In this document: one piece after another, positions 7,889 to 17,046 of the stretch
How positions within the stretch are numbered: position 1 is the stretch's first letter
How the letters are laid out: each line of letters opens with the position of its first letter
Assembly: GCF_019429625.1 (NCBI RefSeq)
Contig: NZ_JAHXRW010000011.1
Location: 1-64,000 of the forward strand
Length of the DNA: 64,000 nucleotides
Source of the DNA: Celeribacter sp. PS-C1
GTDB taxonomy: Bacteria; Pseudomonadota; Alphaproteobacteria; Rhodobacterales; Rhodobacteraceae
Direction: 5' to 3'
Program-made: the position numbers and the translations under genes
The notes under the pieces: generated by a model
Told to the model about the DNA's origin: nothing
Seen by the model: only the letters and a program-made list of their open reading frames with translations
Databases searched by the model: none

Positions 7889-7917
7889 GGGGCCAAACCT
7901 TTCGCGGGTTTGGCCCC
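7889..7917 (+). terminator. Stable hairpin after the OmpA-type gene
   Basis: Perfect 11-base stem GGGGCCAAACC / GGTTTGGCCCC with a 7-base loop. There is no T-run after it, so it may be a weak terminator or an mRNA 3'-end stabiliser. It lies between the cpaC unit and cpaE. Confidence 0.6.
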
Positions 7918-8128
7918 AAAGCGTTCATATCGTCCCGGAATAGCGAATTATTACGCGATTTCGGCCCTATTGTTGCCCCAGTTGACCGGCACCTTGAACC
8001 CAATGGGAGCAATATGTCCGATGTCTGAGTCGGGCTGACGCGTCAGGGGAAATGGGGTTGGGTCTCTTCGTTCAAAGGGCTTGGCAGACAAAAGAACCTG
8101 GCGTTCGAGTAAAAGGACGCTTTGAGCA

Positions 8129-9382
8129 ATGACGAGTGAAGCTCTATTGCAAAACGACCCGGCCCCGCTGGTTGCCTGTACGATCAGCCGGGACGTACAG
8201 AATTTCGATCTTCTGATCGAGGATATGGAAACCGAACTGGGCGAAGCCTGGGGTGACCTTTCCTTTGAAGATGCACGACAATTTTTCCGGCAACCCGAGA
8301 GTGGCGGCCTGAAATTCGTTGCCATTGCCCTCGATCAGGAAGACGAGAGCCATTTGGCCATGATCGCCGACCTGATCAAAGCGGCCAAGGCGCAGGGCAT
8401 CAAGGTGATTCTGATCGCCGATGAAGTCTCGCCCATGGCGCTGCACCAGCTGCTGCAGTTGGGTGCTGAGGATTTCATCCCCTACCCGCTTCCGGAAGGC
8501 GCCCTGCACGATGCGATCGAGCGGCTGAATGCCCCGCGCAAAGTGCCAGCTGTCGATTTCATCGAAGCACCCGTGCCCACGATGGCGAAACGAGGGGGCG
8601 CGCACGGTATTGTGCTGCCGGTGCAATCCATCGCTGGCGGCTCGGGCGCGACCACGATCGCCGTTAACCTTGCTTGGGAATTGGCCACCATCGAAAAGAA
8701 AGACCCGCAGCCGCGCGTCCTTTTGATCGATTTGAACCTGCAATTCGGCTCGGTCTCGACCTATCTCGATCTCCCGCGTCGTGAGGCCGTCTACGAATTG
8801 CTGTCCTCGACCGAAAGCATGGATGACGATGTGTTCAAGGGCGCGTTGATGAATTTCAACGACAAGCTGTCGGTTCTGACCGCGCCTGCAGAAGTCCTGC
8901 CGCTCGACTTCATCGAACCGGTCGATGTCGAACGCCTGCTAGACAAGGCACGTTCGCATTTCGACTATGTGGTTGTCGACATGCCCTCGACGCTGGTGGC
9001 ATGGACCGAGACCGTTCTGACAGCGGCGGAATTCTATTTCGCGCCTATCGATCTAGACCTGCGATCGGCCCAGAACATCCTGCGCTTGCGCAATGCGCTG
9101 CGTGCCGAGGAACTTCCGTTTGAAAAGATGCGCTTCTTGTTGAACCGCGCGCCGAAGGGGATGGATCTCTCGGCCAAGGCGCGGATCAAACGCATGGCAG
9201 AGAACCTTGAGATTGCCATCGAGGTGCAATTCCCCGACGGCGGCCGCCCAGTGCGTGAAGCCTGCGATCAGGGCATGCCCTTGGGACTTGAGGCCACGAA
9301 AAACCCACTACGCAAGGAAATCCAGAAACTGGCCGCCTCCTTGCACGCCCGCCAATCCGAACAGCTTGAAGCCGCACAATAA
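8129..9382 (+). CDS. cpaE: Tad pilus localisation ATPase CpaE/TadZ
   Basis: MinD/ParA-like protein of 417 residues that places the Tad machine in the cell. An N-terminal receiver-like domain (about 1-130) includes AKAQGIKVILIADEVSPMAL and GAEDFIPYPLP. The ATPase domain starts with SIAGGSGATTIAVNLAWELA near residues 167-186; its P-loop lacks the usual lysine, as in many CpaE/TadZ proteins. The MinD-type VLLIDLNLQFGSVSTYLDLP and VVDMPSTLVAWTE follow. The upstream gap of 275 bases with a hairpin suggests its own promoter. cpaF follows after 45 bases. Confidence 0.93.
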   Translation: MTSEALLQNDPAPLVACTISRDVQNFDLLIEDMETELGEAWGDLSFEDARQFFRQPESGGLKFVAIALDQEDESHLAMIADLIKAAKAQGIKVILIADEVSPMALHQLLQLGAEDFIPYPLPEGALHDAIERLNAPRKVPAVDFIEAPVPTMAKRGGAHGIVLPVQSIAGGSGATTIAVNLAWELATIEKKDPQPRVLLIDLNLQFGSVSTYLDLPRREAVYELLSSTESMDDDVFKGALMNFNDKLSVLTAPAEVLPLDFIEPVDVERLLDKARSHFDYVVVDMPSTLVAWTETVLTAAEFYFAPIDLDLRSAQNILRLRNALRAEELPFEKMRFLLNRAPKGMDLSAKARIKRMAENLEIAIEVQFPDGGRPVREACDQGMPLGLEATKNPLRKEIQKLAASLHARQSEQLEAAQ

Positions 9383-9427
9383 GGCCCCCTGCCCCACCAA
9401 ATGAGGGCCAAATGAGGTAAGAGACAG

Positions 9428-10876
9428 ATGTTTTCGCGATACAAAAAGACAGACACCCAGAAGGCGGCGCCCGTCGCCACCGGTGCAACGCAAAATGGTC
9501 CGGCGCACGCAGAGGCCAAGACGGCAAAGCCCGTCAAAGCTGCCGTGCAGAAACCCACCAGCCGCGCGGCACAGGCCGCACCTGTGGACAAGGAACGCCG
9601 CCGCAAGGAACGTCTGAGCGAAATCAAAGTGGAGATGCACAAGCGCCTCCTCGAAGACCTCAATCTCGCGGCTCTCGAAACCGCGGCGGAAAAAGATCTC
9701 AAATCAGAAATCTCTGACATCACCGCCGAGTTTCTGGCCGACCAAGGACTGGTGCTCAACCGCGATGAACGGATCACTCTGAACCAGGACCTCTTTGACG
9801 AGGTGCGCGGCCTCGGCCCGCTTGAGCCGCTTTTGAAAGACGAAAGCGTCAACGATATTCTGGTGAACGGTCCGCAACAGATTTTCATCGAGCGCAACGG
9901 TAAGCTCGAACTGTCGGACATCACCTTCAAAGACGAAAAGCACCTCTTGCGGATCATCGACAAGATCGTGTCCGCCGTGGGCCGGCGCGTCGATGAATCG
10001 AACCCCTACGTTGACGCCCGTCTCAAGGACGGTTCGCGTTTCAACGCCATGGTGCCGCCGGTCGCGGTAGACGGTTCACTCGTCTCCATTCGTAAGTTCA
10101 AAAAAGAAAAGCTCGCGATCGACGACCTGGTGCGCTTCGGTGCCTTCACCGAGGAAATGGCCGCTTATCTTCAGGCCGCCGTCTCCACCCGTCTCAATGT
10201 GATTGTATCGGGCGGTACGGGCTCAGGTAAAACGACGACGCTGAACGCGCTGTCTTCCTTCATCGACAACTCAGAGCGCATCCTGACCATCGAGGATACG
10301 GCGGAACTTCAGCTGCAACAAACCCACGTCGGTCGGATGGAAAGCCGTCCGGCGAACGTCGAGGGCAAAGGGGCCGTGACCCAGCGCGATTGTCTGCGCA
10401 ACGCACTTCGGATGCGTCCTGACCGCATCATTGTGGGGGAGACCCGCGGCGAAGAGGTGATCGACATGTTGCAGGCCATGAACACCGGCCATGACGGATC
10501 GATGACCACGATCCACGCCAACTCTGCGCGCGATGGGGTGTCGCGTCTGGAAAACATGATTGCAATGGCCGGGATCGAGATGCCGCTAAAGGCCGTGCGG
10601 TCGCAAATTTCCTCGGCTGTGAACCTGATCGTGCAGGCCTCGCGTCTGCAGGATGGTTCACGTCGCATGGTCTCGATCACCGAGGTGACCGGCATGGAAG
10701 GCGACGTGATCTCTATGCAGGAGGTCTTCCGCTTTCAGCGCACCGGTCTGACGCCCGATAATAAAATCATCGGTCATTTCACGGCGACGGGCGTGCGGAG
10801 CCACTATTCCGAACGCTTCCGCATGTGGGGTTACGATTTGCCGCCGTCGCTCTTCGAGCCGACGAATCCGCGTTAA
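9428..10876 (+). CDS. cpaF: Tad pilus secretion ATPase CpaF/TadA
   Basis: Cytoplasmic hexameric ATPase of 482 residues that powers Flp pilus extension. A charged, disordered N-terminus (about 1-60) precedes the N-terminal domain. Walker A is [16 protein letters not shown] at about residues 259-274, the Asp box is [12 protein letters not shown], Walker B is [14 protein letters not shown] and the His box is [13 protein letters not shown]. Closely followed by tadB (15-base gap), as in all Tad loci. Length and motif spacing match the family. Confidence 0.97.
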   Translation: MFSRYKKTDTQKAAPVATGATQNGPAHAEAKTAKPVKAAVQKPTSRAAQAAPVDKERRRKERLSEIKVEMHKRLLEDLNLAALETAAEKDLKSEISDITAEFLADQGLVLNRDERITLNQDLFDEVRGLGPLEPLLKDESVNDILVNGPQQIFIERNGKLELSDITFKDEKHLLRIIDKIVSAVGRRVDESNPYVDARLKDGSRFNAMVPPVAVDGSLVSIRKFKKEKLAIDDLVRFGAFTEEMAAYLQAAVSTRLNVIVSGGTGSGKTTTLNALSSFIDNSERILTIEDTAELQLQQTHVGRMESRPANVEGKGAVTQRDCLRNALRMRPDRIIVGETRGEEVIDMLQAMNTGHDGSMTTIHANSARDGVSRLENMIAMAGIEMPLKAVRSQISSAVNLIVQASRLQDGSRRMVSITEVTGMEGDVISMQEVFRFQRTGLTPDNKIIGHFTATGVRSHYSERFRMWGYDLPPSLFEPTNPR

Positions 10877-10891
10877 GAGAGGACGACGATC

Positions 10892-11863
10892 ATGATCATT
10901 TCTATGGAACCGATCATCTACGGCGTCATCTTCATCGCCGTTCTGCTCTTGGTCGAGGGCATCTACCTGACGGTGTTCGGCAAATCGATCTCGCTGAATT
11001 CCAAGGTCAACCGCCGTTACGAGCTTTTGGAAAAAGGCTCCGGCGACCGTGAAGAAGTGCTCAATCAACTTCGCAAGGAGATGAGCCAGCACCTCAAATC
11101 GCGCAAAATCCCGCTTTATTCGGTGCTGGCCGAAAAGGCGCAAAAAGCCAATATCGCCTTCTCCCCCGTGCAGCTTTTGCTGGTGATGGGCCTGCTTGCC
11201 ATGATCGCCTTTGTGGGTCTGTCAATTGGCACCGCGGCCTCCATGCCAATCCGAGTGATTGTCGCTGTCGCCATGGGCGTGGGTGCCGTTTACGTCTGGA
11301 TTCAGACCAAGGCCAAAAAACGCCTCGCTCTGATCGAAGAACAGCTCCCAGATGCGGTCGAACTCATGGTGCGCAGCCTGCGGGTGGGTCACCCGTTTTC
11401 CAACGCGCTCAACATCGTCGCCAAGGAAGTTCCCGACCCTCTCGGCACCGAGATGGGCGTGATCGCAGACGAATCTGCTTATGGCCGTGACGTCGGCGAA
11501 GCTTTGAAAGACATGGCCGAACGTCTCGACATGCAGGATTTGCGCTTCCTCGCGGTGGCCGTTTCGATCCAACAGCAATCGGGTGGTAACCTCGCCGAGG
11601 TGCTAGAAGGTCTCTCCAAAGTGATCCGTTCGCGCTTTAAACTTTTCCGCCGCGTCAAAGCAATCACCGCCGAGGCGAAATGGTCCGGCAACTTCCTCTC
11701 CGGCTTCCCGCTTTTGGCGCTGTTGGGGATCTCGCTCATGAAACCCGATTACTACGATACGGTCAAAGACACGCCGGCGTTCATTCCCGCCTGTCTGATC
11801 GTTGCCGGTTTTCTCGCCGCGAATATTTTCGTGATGAAGAACCTCGTGAACATCAAGGTCTGA
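10892..11863 (+). CDS. tadB: Tad pilus inner-membrane platform protein TadB
   Basis: Type II secretion F-domain protein of 323 residues. A membrane segment at about residues 7-27 is followed by a cytoplasmic stretch, two helices near residues 90-130 and the T2SF domain (about 150-285) containing LPDAVELMVRSLRVGHPFSNAL and AVSIQQQSGGNLAEVLEGLS. C-terminal membrane helices follow. The start at 10892 has GAGAGGACGACGATC upstream; it begins 15 bases after cpaF and ends 19 bases before tadC. It should form the platform on which CpaF acts. Confidence 0.93.
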   Translation: MIISMEPIIYGVIFIAVLLLVEGIYLTVFGKSISLNSKVNRRYELLEKGSGDREEVLNQLRKEMSQHLKSRKIPLYSVLAEKAQKANIAFSPVQLLLVMGLLAMIAFVGLSIGTAASMPIRVIVAVAMGVGAVYVWIQTKAKKRLALIEEQLPDAVELMVRSLRVGHPFSNALNIVAKEVPDPLGTEMGVIADESAYGRDVGEALKDMAERLDMQDLRFLAVAVSIQQQSGGNLAEVLEGLSKVIRSRFKLFRRVKAITAEAKWSGNFLSGFPLLALLGISLMKPDYYDTVKDTPAFIPACLIVAGFLAANIFVMKNLVNIKV

Positions 11864-11882
11864 GACGGAAAGGACACCGATC

Positions 11883-12869
11883 ATGCAAGAGCTGTTTTCC
11901 GCAATCTTGGGCGACCAACTGGGCCCCTTCGGCCCGCTGATCCTGATGGGCACGCTGGGCGCAATTTTGATCCTCTTCGCCCTCCCGGTGTTGTTGAAGA
12001 AAAAACGCGACCCGATGGATCGACTGCGCGAACAAGCGCAGGCGGGCAAGGAAACCACCAAGGGCAAATCTCCGGCCAAGCTGCGCTACGACAACAAGAA
12101 AGGCGCCAAACTCGAAAAATATTCCGCCTTCCTCGAACCGCAAAACGAGGAGGAATATTCCGCCGCCCAGCTCAAGATGATCCAGGCAGGCTACCGTACG
12201 AAGAACGCCGTACGCATGTTCCACTTCGCGCAATTCGCGATGGGTCTGGGCGCGCTGGCGCTGGGTCTGCTTTTTGCCTTGCTGAAGTCGTCCGAGCAGG
12301 AAATGACGCCCAAGTCCCTGTTCCTGACCGTGCTTTTGCCCGCCTGTATCGGCTACATGCTGCCGAAATACTGGGTCACGCGCCGGGTCGAGACCCGCAA
12401 GGAAGAGATCATCAACGGCTTTCCGGACGCGCTCGATTTGATGCTCGTTTGTGTCGAGGCCGGGCAGTCTCTGGACCAGGCCATCATCCGCGTTTCCAAG
12501 GAAATCCGCGCCGGCTTTCCGGCACTGGCCGATGAGTTCGAAATCGTCTCCTATGAGATCAAGGCCGGTAAGGACAAATCCGTTGTGCTTAAGGACATGG
12601 CCGAGCGCTGTGGCGTGCCCGACGTGGCCTCTTTCGTCACCGTGCTGATCCAGTCGCAGCAATTCGGCACCTCGATCGCCGACGCGCTTCGGATTTATGC
12701 TGGCGAAATGCGGGATAAACGCGTGATGCGGGCCGAAGAGACCGCAAACAAGTTGCCTACCAAGATGACCCTTGCCACAATGATGCTGACCGTGCCGCCG
12801 CTTCTGATCATTCTGATCGGCCCGTCGGTTTATGACATCTACATCATGCTCGGTGAGAACCACTTCTGA
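11883..12869 (+). CDS. tadC: Tad pilus inner-membrane platform protein TadC
   Basis: Second T2SF-domain platform protein, 328 residues. Membrane helices near residues 18-38 and 113-160, then the T2SF domain with FPDALDLMLVCVEAGQSLDQAI and SFVTVLIQSQQFGTSIADAL (about 180-275), and a last hydrophobic helix with MMLTVPPLLIILIGPSVYDI. The AETANKLPTKMT stretch before the last helix is typical of TadC. It pairs with TadB. The following tadD begins 46 bases later. Confidence 0.93.
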   Translation: MQELFSAILGDQLGPFGPLILMGTLGAILILFALPVLLKKKRDPMDRLREQAQAGKETTKGKSPAKLRYDNKKGAKLEKYSAFLEPQNEEEYSAAQLKMIQAGYRTKNAVRMFHFAQFAMGLGALALGLLFALLKSSEQEMTPKSLFLTVLLPACIGYMLPKYWVTRRVETRKEEIINGFPDALDLMLVCVEAGQSLDQAIIRVSKEIRAGFPALADEFEIVSYEIKAGKDKSVVLKDMAERCGVPDVASFVTVLIQSQQFGTSIADALRIYAGEMRDKRVMRAEETANKLPTKMTLATMMLTVPPLLIILIGPSVYDIYIMLGENHF

Positions 12870-12915
12870 TCTTCGGATCAACGGCCTCTCGAGCGAGACA
12901 ACAGCAAGGGACATC

Positions 12916-13506
12916 ATGTCTCCACGATTTCCGCGCGCGGCCTTCGGGCCCGCGCCTTACGTCTTTCTCATGGGCCTCACTCTTCTGGCCGCCTGCCAAG
13001 AGGGCGGACTCAAACCGCTTCGCGATTCCGGGGATTACGCACCTGTGGGCGTCGATGCCTCCGAACAATCCGTTGACGGGCTGATCGTCGGGCACCGGCT
13101 GATGGCGGCGGGCGAATATGAACTGGCGCTTAAGGCCTATTACCGTGCCGCCGCCAATCAAGGTATGACGGTCGATACGCTCTCTGCCATCGGGTCGGCG
13201 AAGCTGCGCCTCGGCCGTTTGGGCCAAGCCGAAAGCGATCTGCGCCGCGCGATCGAGATCGACGACACCTTTGTGCCCGCCTGGAACAATCTGGGCGTGG
13301 TCTTGATGGAGCAGAACGAGTTTGGTGAATCCGAACGGGTGTTCCGCACCGCCTTCGCCCTCGACAGTGGCCAATCTGCCGAAATTCGCGAGAATCTGCG
13401 CTTGGCACTCGCTAAACTCGAAAATCCTGAGTATAGTGAAACCTACGAGAGCAATTTCACCTTGGTGCGACGCGGGACGGGAGAGTATCTTATCCTCGCG
13501 CGCTGA
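12916..13506 (+). CDS. tadD: TPR lipoprotein TadD
   Basis: Lipoprotein pilotin-like Tad protein of 196 residues. The signal sequence ends in a lipobox LLAAC near residue 27. Tetratricopeptide repeats follow: ALKAYYRAAANQGMTVDTLS, AESDLRRAIEIDDTFVPAWN and NLGVVLMEQNEFGESERVFR. I start at the ATG at 12916 (MSPRFPRAAF), which gives a proper signal peptide; the frame is open further upstream into tadC but that extension would destroy the signal. TadD probably helps the secretin or OmpA-type partner reach the outer membrane. Confidence 0.85.
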   Translation: MSPRFPRAAFGPAPYVFLMGLTLLAACQEGGLKPLRDSGDYAPVGVDASEQSVDGLIVGHRLMAAGEYELALKAYYRAAANQGMTVDTLSAIGSAKLRLGRLGQAESDLRRAIEIDDTFVPAWNNLGVVLMEQNEFGESERVFRTAFALDSGQSAEIRENLRLALAKLENPEYSETYESNFTLVRRGTGEYLILAR

Positions 13507-13645
13507 GGCGGTCAGAGATCCGAAAACGGACCGGCCGTCGAGACAAGGCGAAGACAACGAAAGATTGAGGCAACCCGGGTCAAAAGGCGCAAAGCCACGA
13601 GGATAAATCCTCAGACACCCGAGCAGACAAGAGGTGGCAGGCACC

Positions 13646-14533
13646 ATGACCAACATCATGACCCATATTTTTATGCGCAAGCATACCGTGATCACGCTTG
13701 CGCTTGCGAGCACGGTTGCCCTTTCGGCATGCCAGAAGCCCTTTGGCGGCGATGTCCGCCGGGCTGACACTTCTGTGAACGCCATCGACGGCACGGGGCT
13801 CTCGGACATCATGTTGAACGCCGCAGATCCGGCCGAAGCCGTCTCTTATTTCTCGCGCTCCGTGGGCGAAAATCCGGACCGCATCGACCTGCGTCGGGGT
13901 CTCGCGCAATCTCTGATCCGCGCGGGCGAAAACGACGCCGCCGTCGCCGCCTGGAAGGCCGTGGTGGGTCACAAAGATGCGACCAATGACGACCGCGTGG
14001 ACTATGCCGACGCGCTCATTCGCACCGGCGAATGGGATCAGGCCGAAGCCCAGCTCGACAGCGTGCCGCCGACCCATGAAACCTACAAGCGCTACCGTCT
14101 TGAGGCGATGATCGCCGACAGCAATCAGGAATGGAAGAACGCCGACAGTTTCTACCAGACCGCCGTGGGCCTGACCACACGCCCCTCTGGCGTGTTGAAC
14201 AACTGGGGCTATTCGAGACTGACGCGCGGCGAATACAAAGAGGCCGAAAAGCTTTTCGCTCAGGCGATCACCTATGATCCCTCTATGTTCACCGCCAAGA
14301 ACAACCTCATTCTGGCTCGTGGCGCGCAGGGCAAATACGATCTGCCAGTGATGGAAATGTCCCAGACCGAACGCGCTCAGCTCTTGTACACGCTAGGTCT
14401 TGCGGCGGTGAAAGCGGGCGATGTCGCCATCGGCAAGGGCCTGATCAAGGACGCGATCGACACCCATCCGCAGCATTTCGAAGCCGCCGTGCGCTCGCTC
14501 CGCGCGCTTGAGGCAAATGTCACCAACGGCTGA
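13646..14533 (+). CDS. Second TPR lipoprotein of the Tad locus
   Basis: Predicted lipoprotein of 295 residues with lipobox VALSAC (lipidated Cys near residue 29). At least four TPR-like repeats: AEAVSYFSRSVGENPDRIDL, LAQSLIRAGENDAAVAAWKA, DYADALIRTGEWDQAEAQL, and the clear NWGYSRLTRGEYKEAEKLFA. The start at 13646 follows GAGGTGG; a later Met at 13673 would leave a shorter signal peptide, and a GTG at 13634 is also in frame. It lies between tadD and the prepilin peptidase, so it is a second TadD-like assembly protein. Exact function unknown. Confidence 0.82.
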   Translation: MTNIMTHIFMRKHTVITLALASTVALSACQKPFGGDVRRADTSVNAIDGTGLSDIMLNAADPAEAVSYFSRSVGENPDRIDLRRGLAQSLIRAGENDAAVAAWKAVVGHKDATNDDRVDYADALIRTGEWDQAEAQLDSVPPTHETYKRYRLEAMIADSNQEWKNADSFYQTAVGLTTRPSGVLNNWGYSRLTRGEYKEAEKLFAQAITYDPSMFTAKNNLILARGAQGKYDLPVMEMSQTERAQLLYTLGLAAVKAGDVAIGKGLIKDAIDTHPQHFEAAVRSLRALEANVTNG

Positions 14534-14541
14534 TTGAGTCT

Positions 14542-15042
14542 ATGATTTCCCTGCCCCCTCAGGCCGCGCTCTGGTTTCTATTGCCGGTCGCTGTGGTGTC
14601 CTTTGTTGCCGCGTTCAATGACCTGAAACGCATGAAGCTGCCCAATGCGGTCGTATTGGCTCTCGGCACGATCTATGTGGTCATGGGACCGTTTCTCCTG
14701 CCGTTCGAGCAATATCTCTGGGGCTTTGCCCATGCGGCGGTGATGTATGTCGTGGCGCTTTTTGCCTATGCCTATCTGGGCGTGGGCGCAGGCGACGGCA
14801 AATTCGCGGTCGCCATGTCAATGTTTATCCCCTTCTCCGACTTGGGGGCCGTTCTTACGTTGTTCGCGGCTTTTCTCTTGGGCGCTTTCGTGGCGCATCG
14901 TATCGCCCGCGCCATTCCTGCCATTCGTCGCGCAACGCCGGACTGGGTGTCTTGGGAGCACAAGAAGTTTCCCATGGGCCTCGCTTTGGCCGGGACGATG
15001 GTGACCTATTTGGCGCTCGCTGCGGTGATCAGGGCGCTCTGA
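14542..15042 (+). CDS. cpaA: Prepilin peptidase, A24 family
   Basis: Small membrane aspartic protease of 166 residues that trims Flp prepilins. The first catalytic Asp lies in VSFVAAFNDLKRMKLPNAVV and the second in the conserved GxGD-type GVGAGDGKFAVAM. About six hydrophobic segments are visible. It has no methylase domain, as expected for CpaA. Starts 8 bases after the second TPR gene, so it closes the Tad operon on this strand. No TadE/F/G-type minor pilin gene follows here. Confidence 0.93.
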   Translation: MISLPPQAALWFLLPVAVVSFVAAFNDLKRMKLPNAVVLALGTIYVVMGPFLLPFEQYLWGFAHAAVMYVVALFAYAYLGVGAGDGKFAVAMSMFIPFSDLGAVLTLFAAFLLGAFVAHRIARAIPAIRRATPDWVSWEHKKFPMGLALAGTMVTYLALAAVIRAL

Positions 15043-15081
15043 ATAAGGCGTGAGAGCGCCGCACGCTCATCTCTGACCTCA

Positions 15082-15097
15082 CCTTAATCTGGTTAAG
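15082..15097. other. AT-rich dyad motif in a convergent gap, copy A
   Basis: CCTTAATCTGGTTAAG between the convergent ends of cpaA and the membrane protein at 15141. It matches, with one mismatch over 15 bases, the reverse complement of 42204-42218 in another convergent gap. Confidence 0.4.
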
Positions 15098-15140
15098 CCG
15101 GGAACCAGTCCTTTCAAGTCTGGCGAAAGGCGAAACGTCC

Positions 15141-16775
15141 TCACTCCTTCACAATCGGATAGACCAGCATCATCGGATCGCGCAGCGGCGGGCGCAGGGT
15201 CAGCCCGGCCTGCTCGATCGCCTCCAAGGCATTGCGCTGGGTCGCAGCATCGATTGGACAGGTTGGGACAATAATGGCGTCGGCATGCTCGATCCCCGGT
15301 ACGCCGGAATAATACCAGGGCGCCCCCCCTTCGAGCGGCGCAAAGCCGCCCAAAATCCAGATGCCAGAGGCAATATCGGCGACGAAAAATTCGCTCTCGG
15401 GCGGGAAATTGAACGGAGGCTGTTTCAACCGGTCTGCCATATAGCTATGGAGCGCCACCTCCCCCGCCTGCAGCGTACACCGCGGCAGCGTCTCACCCAA
15501 AAAGCTCAGTGCCTCAAAGCGTTCGCTTTCGATGATATAGGGTTCAAGTTCGGGGTAACGGTCCACCAAAGCCTCACGCCCCAAGACCATGCTCGTGCGG
15601 TCGGCTTTGACATAGATATCAGGAATTTCAGAGCGGCTCGCGAATTGCGGCACATAATCCTCGGTCTCCACCGCCAAAAGCCGGAAGGGGCTTGTCACGA
15701 TGTTCTGCAAGGACGGCGCGATCAGGGCAAAGGCCACGAGCGCCAGCGCGGAAACCGCGTTGCGCGCGTCGGCATTAAACAACACGCGATGGCCCCGCAT
15801 CGGACGCTGCGCCATCAGCAGCAGACACAAGAGGATCAGCCAAGTCGGATCATTGCCGAAATTCTGATAGGTCACATAGATGAACCCCGGCGCGACAAGC
15901 AAAAGCAAAAGCCCCGCCAACGCCTGCCCCGATTGGCGCAGGACGATCACCGAGAGGATCAAGGTCAGGCTGCCGATCAGGAACCGTGGCGCGTTCATCA
16001 CCTCGATCAGCGACATCCCGGGAGCAGATCGCGTGCCTGATCGAGTGACAGTCAGCAAATCGTTGATATAGGCCGGAAAGAAATCGACGCCATAGACCCC
16101 GACCATAACGACAGCCACCAAAAGCCCGGTCGCGACCCCTGCGACAAGGCTGCGCATCGCGCCGCGCACCAGGAACCCGAGCGCCACCGGCAAGACGAAA
16201 GCCACGAAATAGGTTGGCTTGATCAGCGCTAGAACCGCCAGCAAGAGCCCGGCAATGAGGCCATCGAGACGTGGCGCTTTGCGGGCCTCGAAAGGCGGCA
16301 GAACCGCCAGAAGAATGACGATGAAAGACGCCGCCCAGGCCCAACGGTTGTAATACATCGAGACGGAAATCGCGGTGACATTTTCGCCATGCACCAACGC
16401 CAAAACAAGCGCCATGACCACCGCGCCAAAAGCCCACGCCGAAAGCCCCTTGAGACGTGACGCGGCCACACGCAGCACCATTGGCGCCAGAAGCACGGCG
16501 ATCAAAATCTGCGCTGCAATAAAGGCCATGCCCATGCCAAGACCCGCCTTGGCGAACGTCAGGATCGGCAGGAAGGCCAAAATCCCGATGGGCGTGGAAA
16601 AATCGAGATGCGGCAGCTGCCCGTCCAGCATGCGCAACAGAATCTCGATCATATGCGCCGCATCGCCTTCGTGCCGGTCGAGATAGAGTCCAGATTTCGC
16701 CAGCGCGACGCCACCGAACACACAGATCAAAGCCGCGAGAAATGCCGCGTATTTTCCGGCCGAAATTCTTGTCAT
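15141..16775 (-). CDS. Multi-spanning membrane protein, possibly GT-C-type glycosyltransferase
   Basis: Protein of 544 residues with about ten to twelve hydrophobic segments in the first 370 residues and a hydrophilic, probably periplasmic C-terminal domain (about 375-544). The first loop, LYLDRHEGDAAHMIEILLRM followed by LPHLDFSTPIGI, resembles the acidic first loop of GT-C glycosyltransferases (GT39/GT83-like), which act on polyprenyl-linked sugars. No exact family can be named from sequence alone. It is convergent with cpaA and divergent from the AAA ATPase, so a role in pilus or surface glycosylation is possible but only inferred. Confidence 0.6.
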   Translation of the reverse strand: MTRISAGKYAAFLAALICVFGGVALAKSGLYLDRHEGDAAHMIEILLRMLDGQLPHLDFSTPIGILAFLPILTFAKAGLGMGMAFIAAQILIAVLLAPMVLRVAASRLKGLSAWAFGAVVMALVLALVHGENVTAISVSMYYNRWAWAASFIVILLAVLPPFEARKAPRLDGLIAGLLLAVLALIKPTYFVAFVLPVALGFLVRGAMRSLVAGVATGLLVAVVMVGVYGVDFFPAYINDLLTVTRSGTRSAPGMSLIEVMNAPRFLIGSLTLILSVIVLRQSGQALAGLLLLLVAPGFIYVTYQNFGNDPTWLILLCLLLMAQRPMRGHRVLFNADARNAVSALALVAFALIAPSLQNIVTSPFRLLAVETEDYVPQFASRSEIPDIYVKADRTSMVLGREALVDRYPELEPYIIESERFEALSFLGETLPRCTLQAGEVALHSYMADRLKQPPFNFPPESEFFVADIASGIWILGGFAPLEGGAPWYYSGVPGIEHADAIIVPTCPIDAATQRNALEAIEQAGLTLRPPLRDPMMLVYPIVKE

Positions 16776-16961
16776 ACTGCCTGCCTCATGCGTCGCACGT
16801 TATCCTCCGGGTATAAGGCGTTTCGACACCTCAATCACACCCGAATTCCGCCGAAAAAAGCTGCTCAAAGCGATGGCGGACCGCTTTCGTTCATTTTCGC
16901 GAAAGATTATGGCCAAACACTGCGCTTTGCAAAGGGAGCGCGGAAAACCGTGTCGAAAATC

Positions 16962-16990
16962 TTGGCTTTGACGCCAAGGATTCGTACACT
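16962..16990 (+). promoter_or_regulatory. Candidate promoter of the AAA ATPase gene with overlapping dyad
   Basis: TTGGCT, 17-base spacer, TACACT, giving a leader of about 50 bases. The -35 region is covered by the perfect dyad CTTGGC-TTTGAC-GCCAAG (16961-16978), which could be a regulator site. Confidence 0.42.
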
Positions 16991-17046
16991 TGCGCGCAAA
17001 GAGACACCGCGCAACGCTAACGCGCAGGGCAGAGAAAGAGCAGAGC

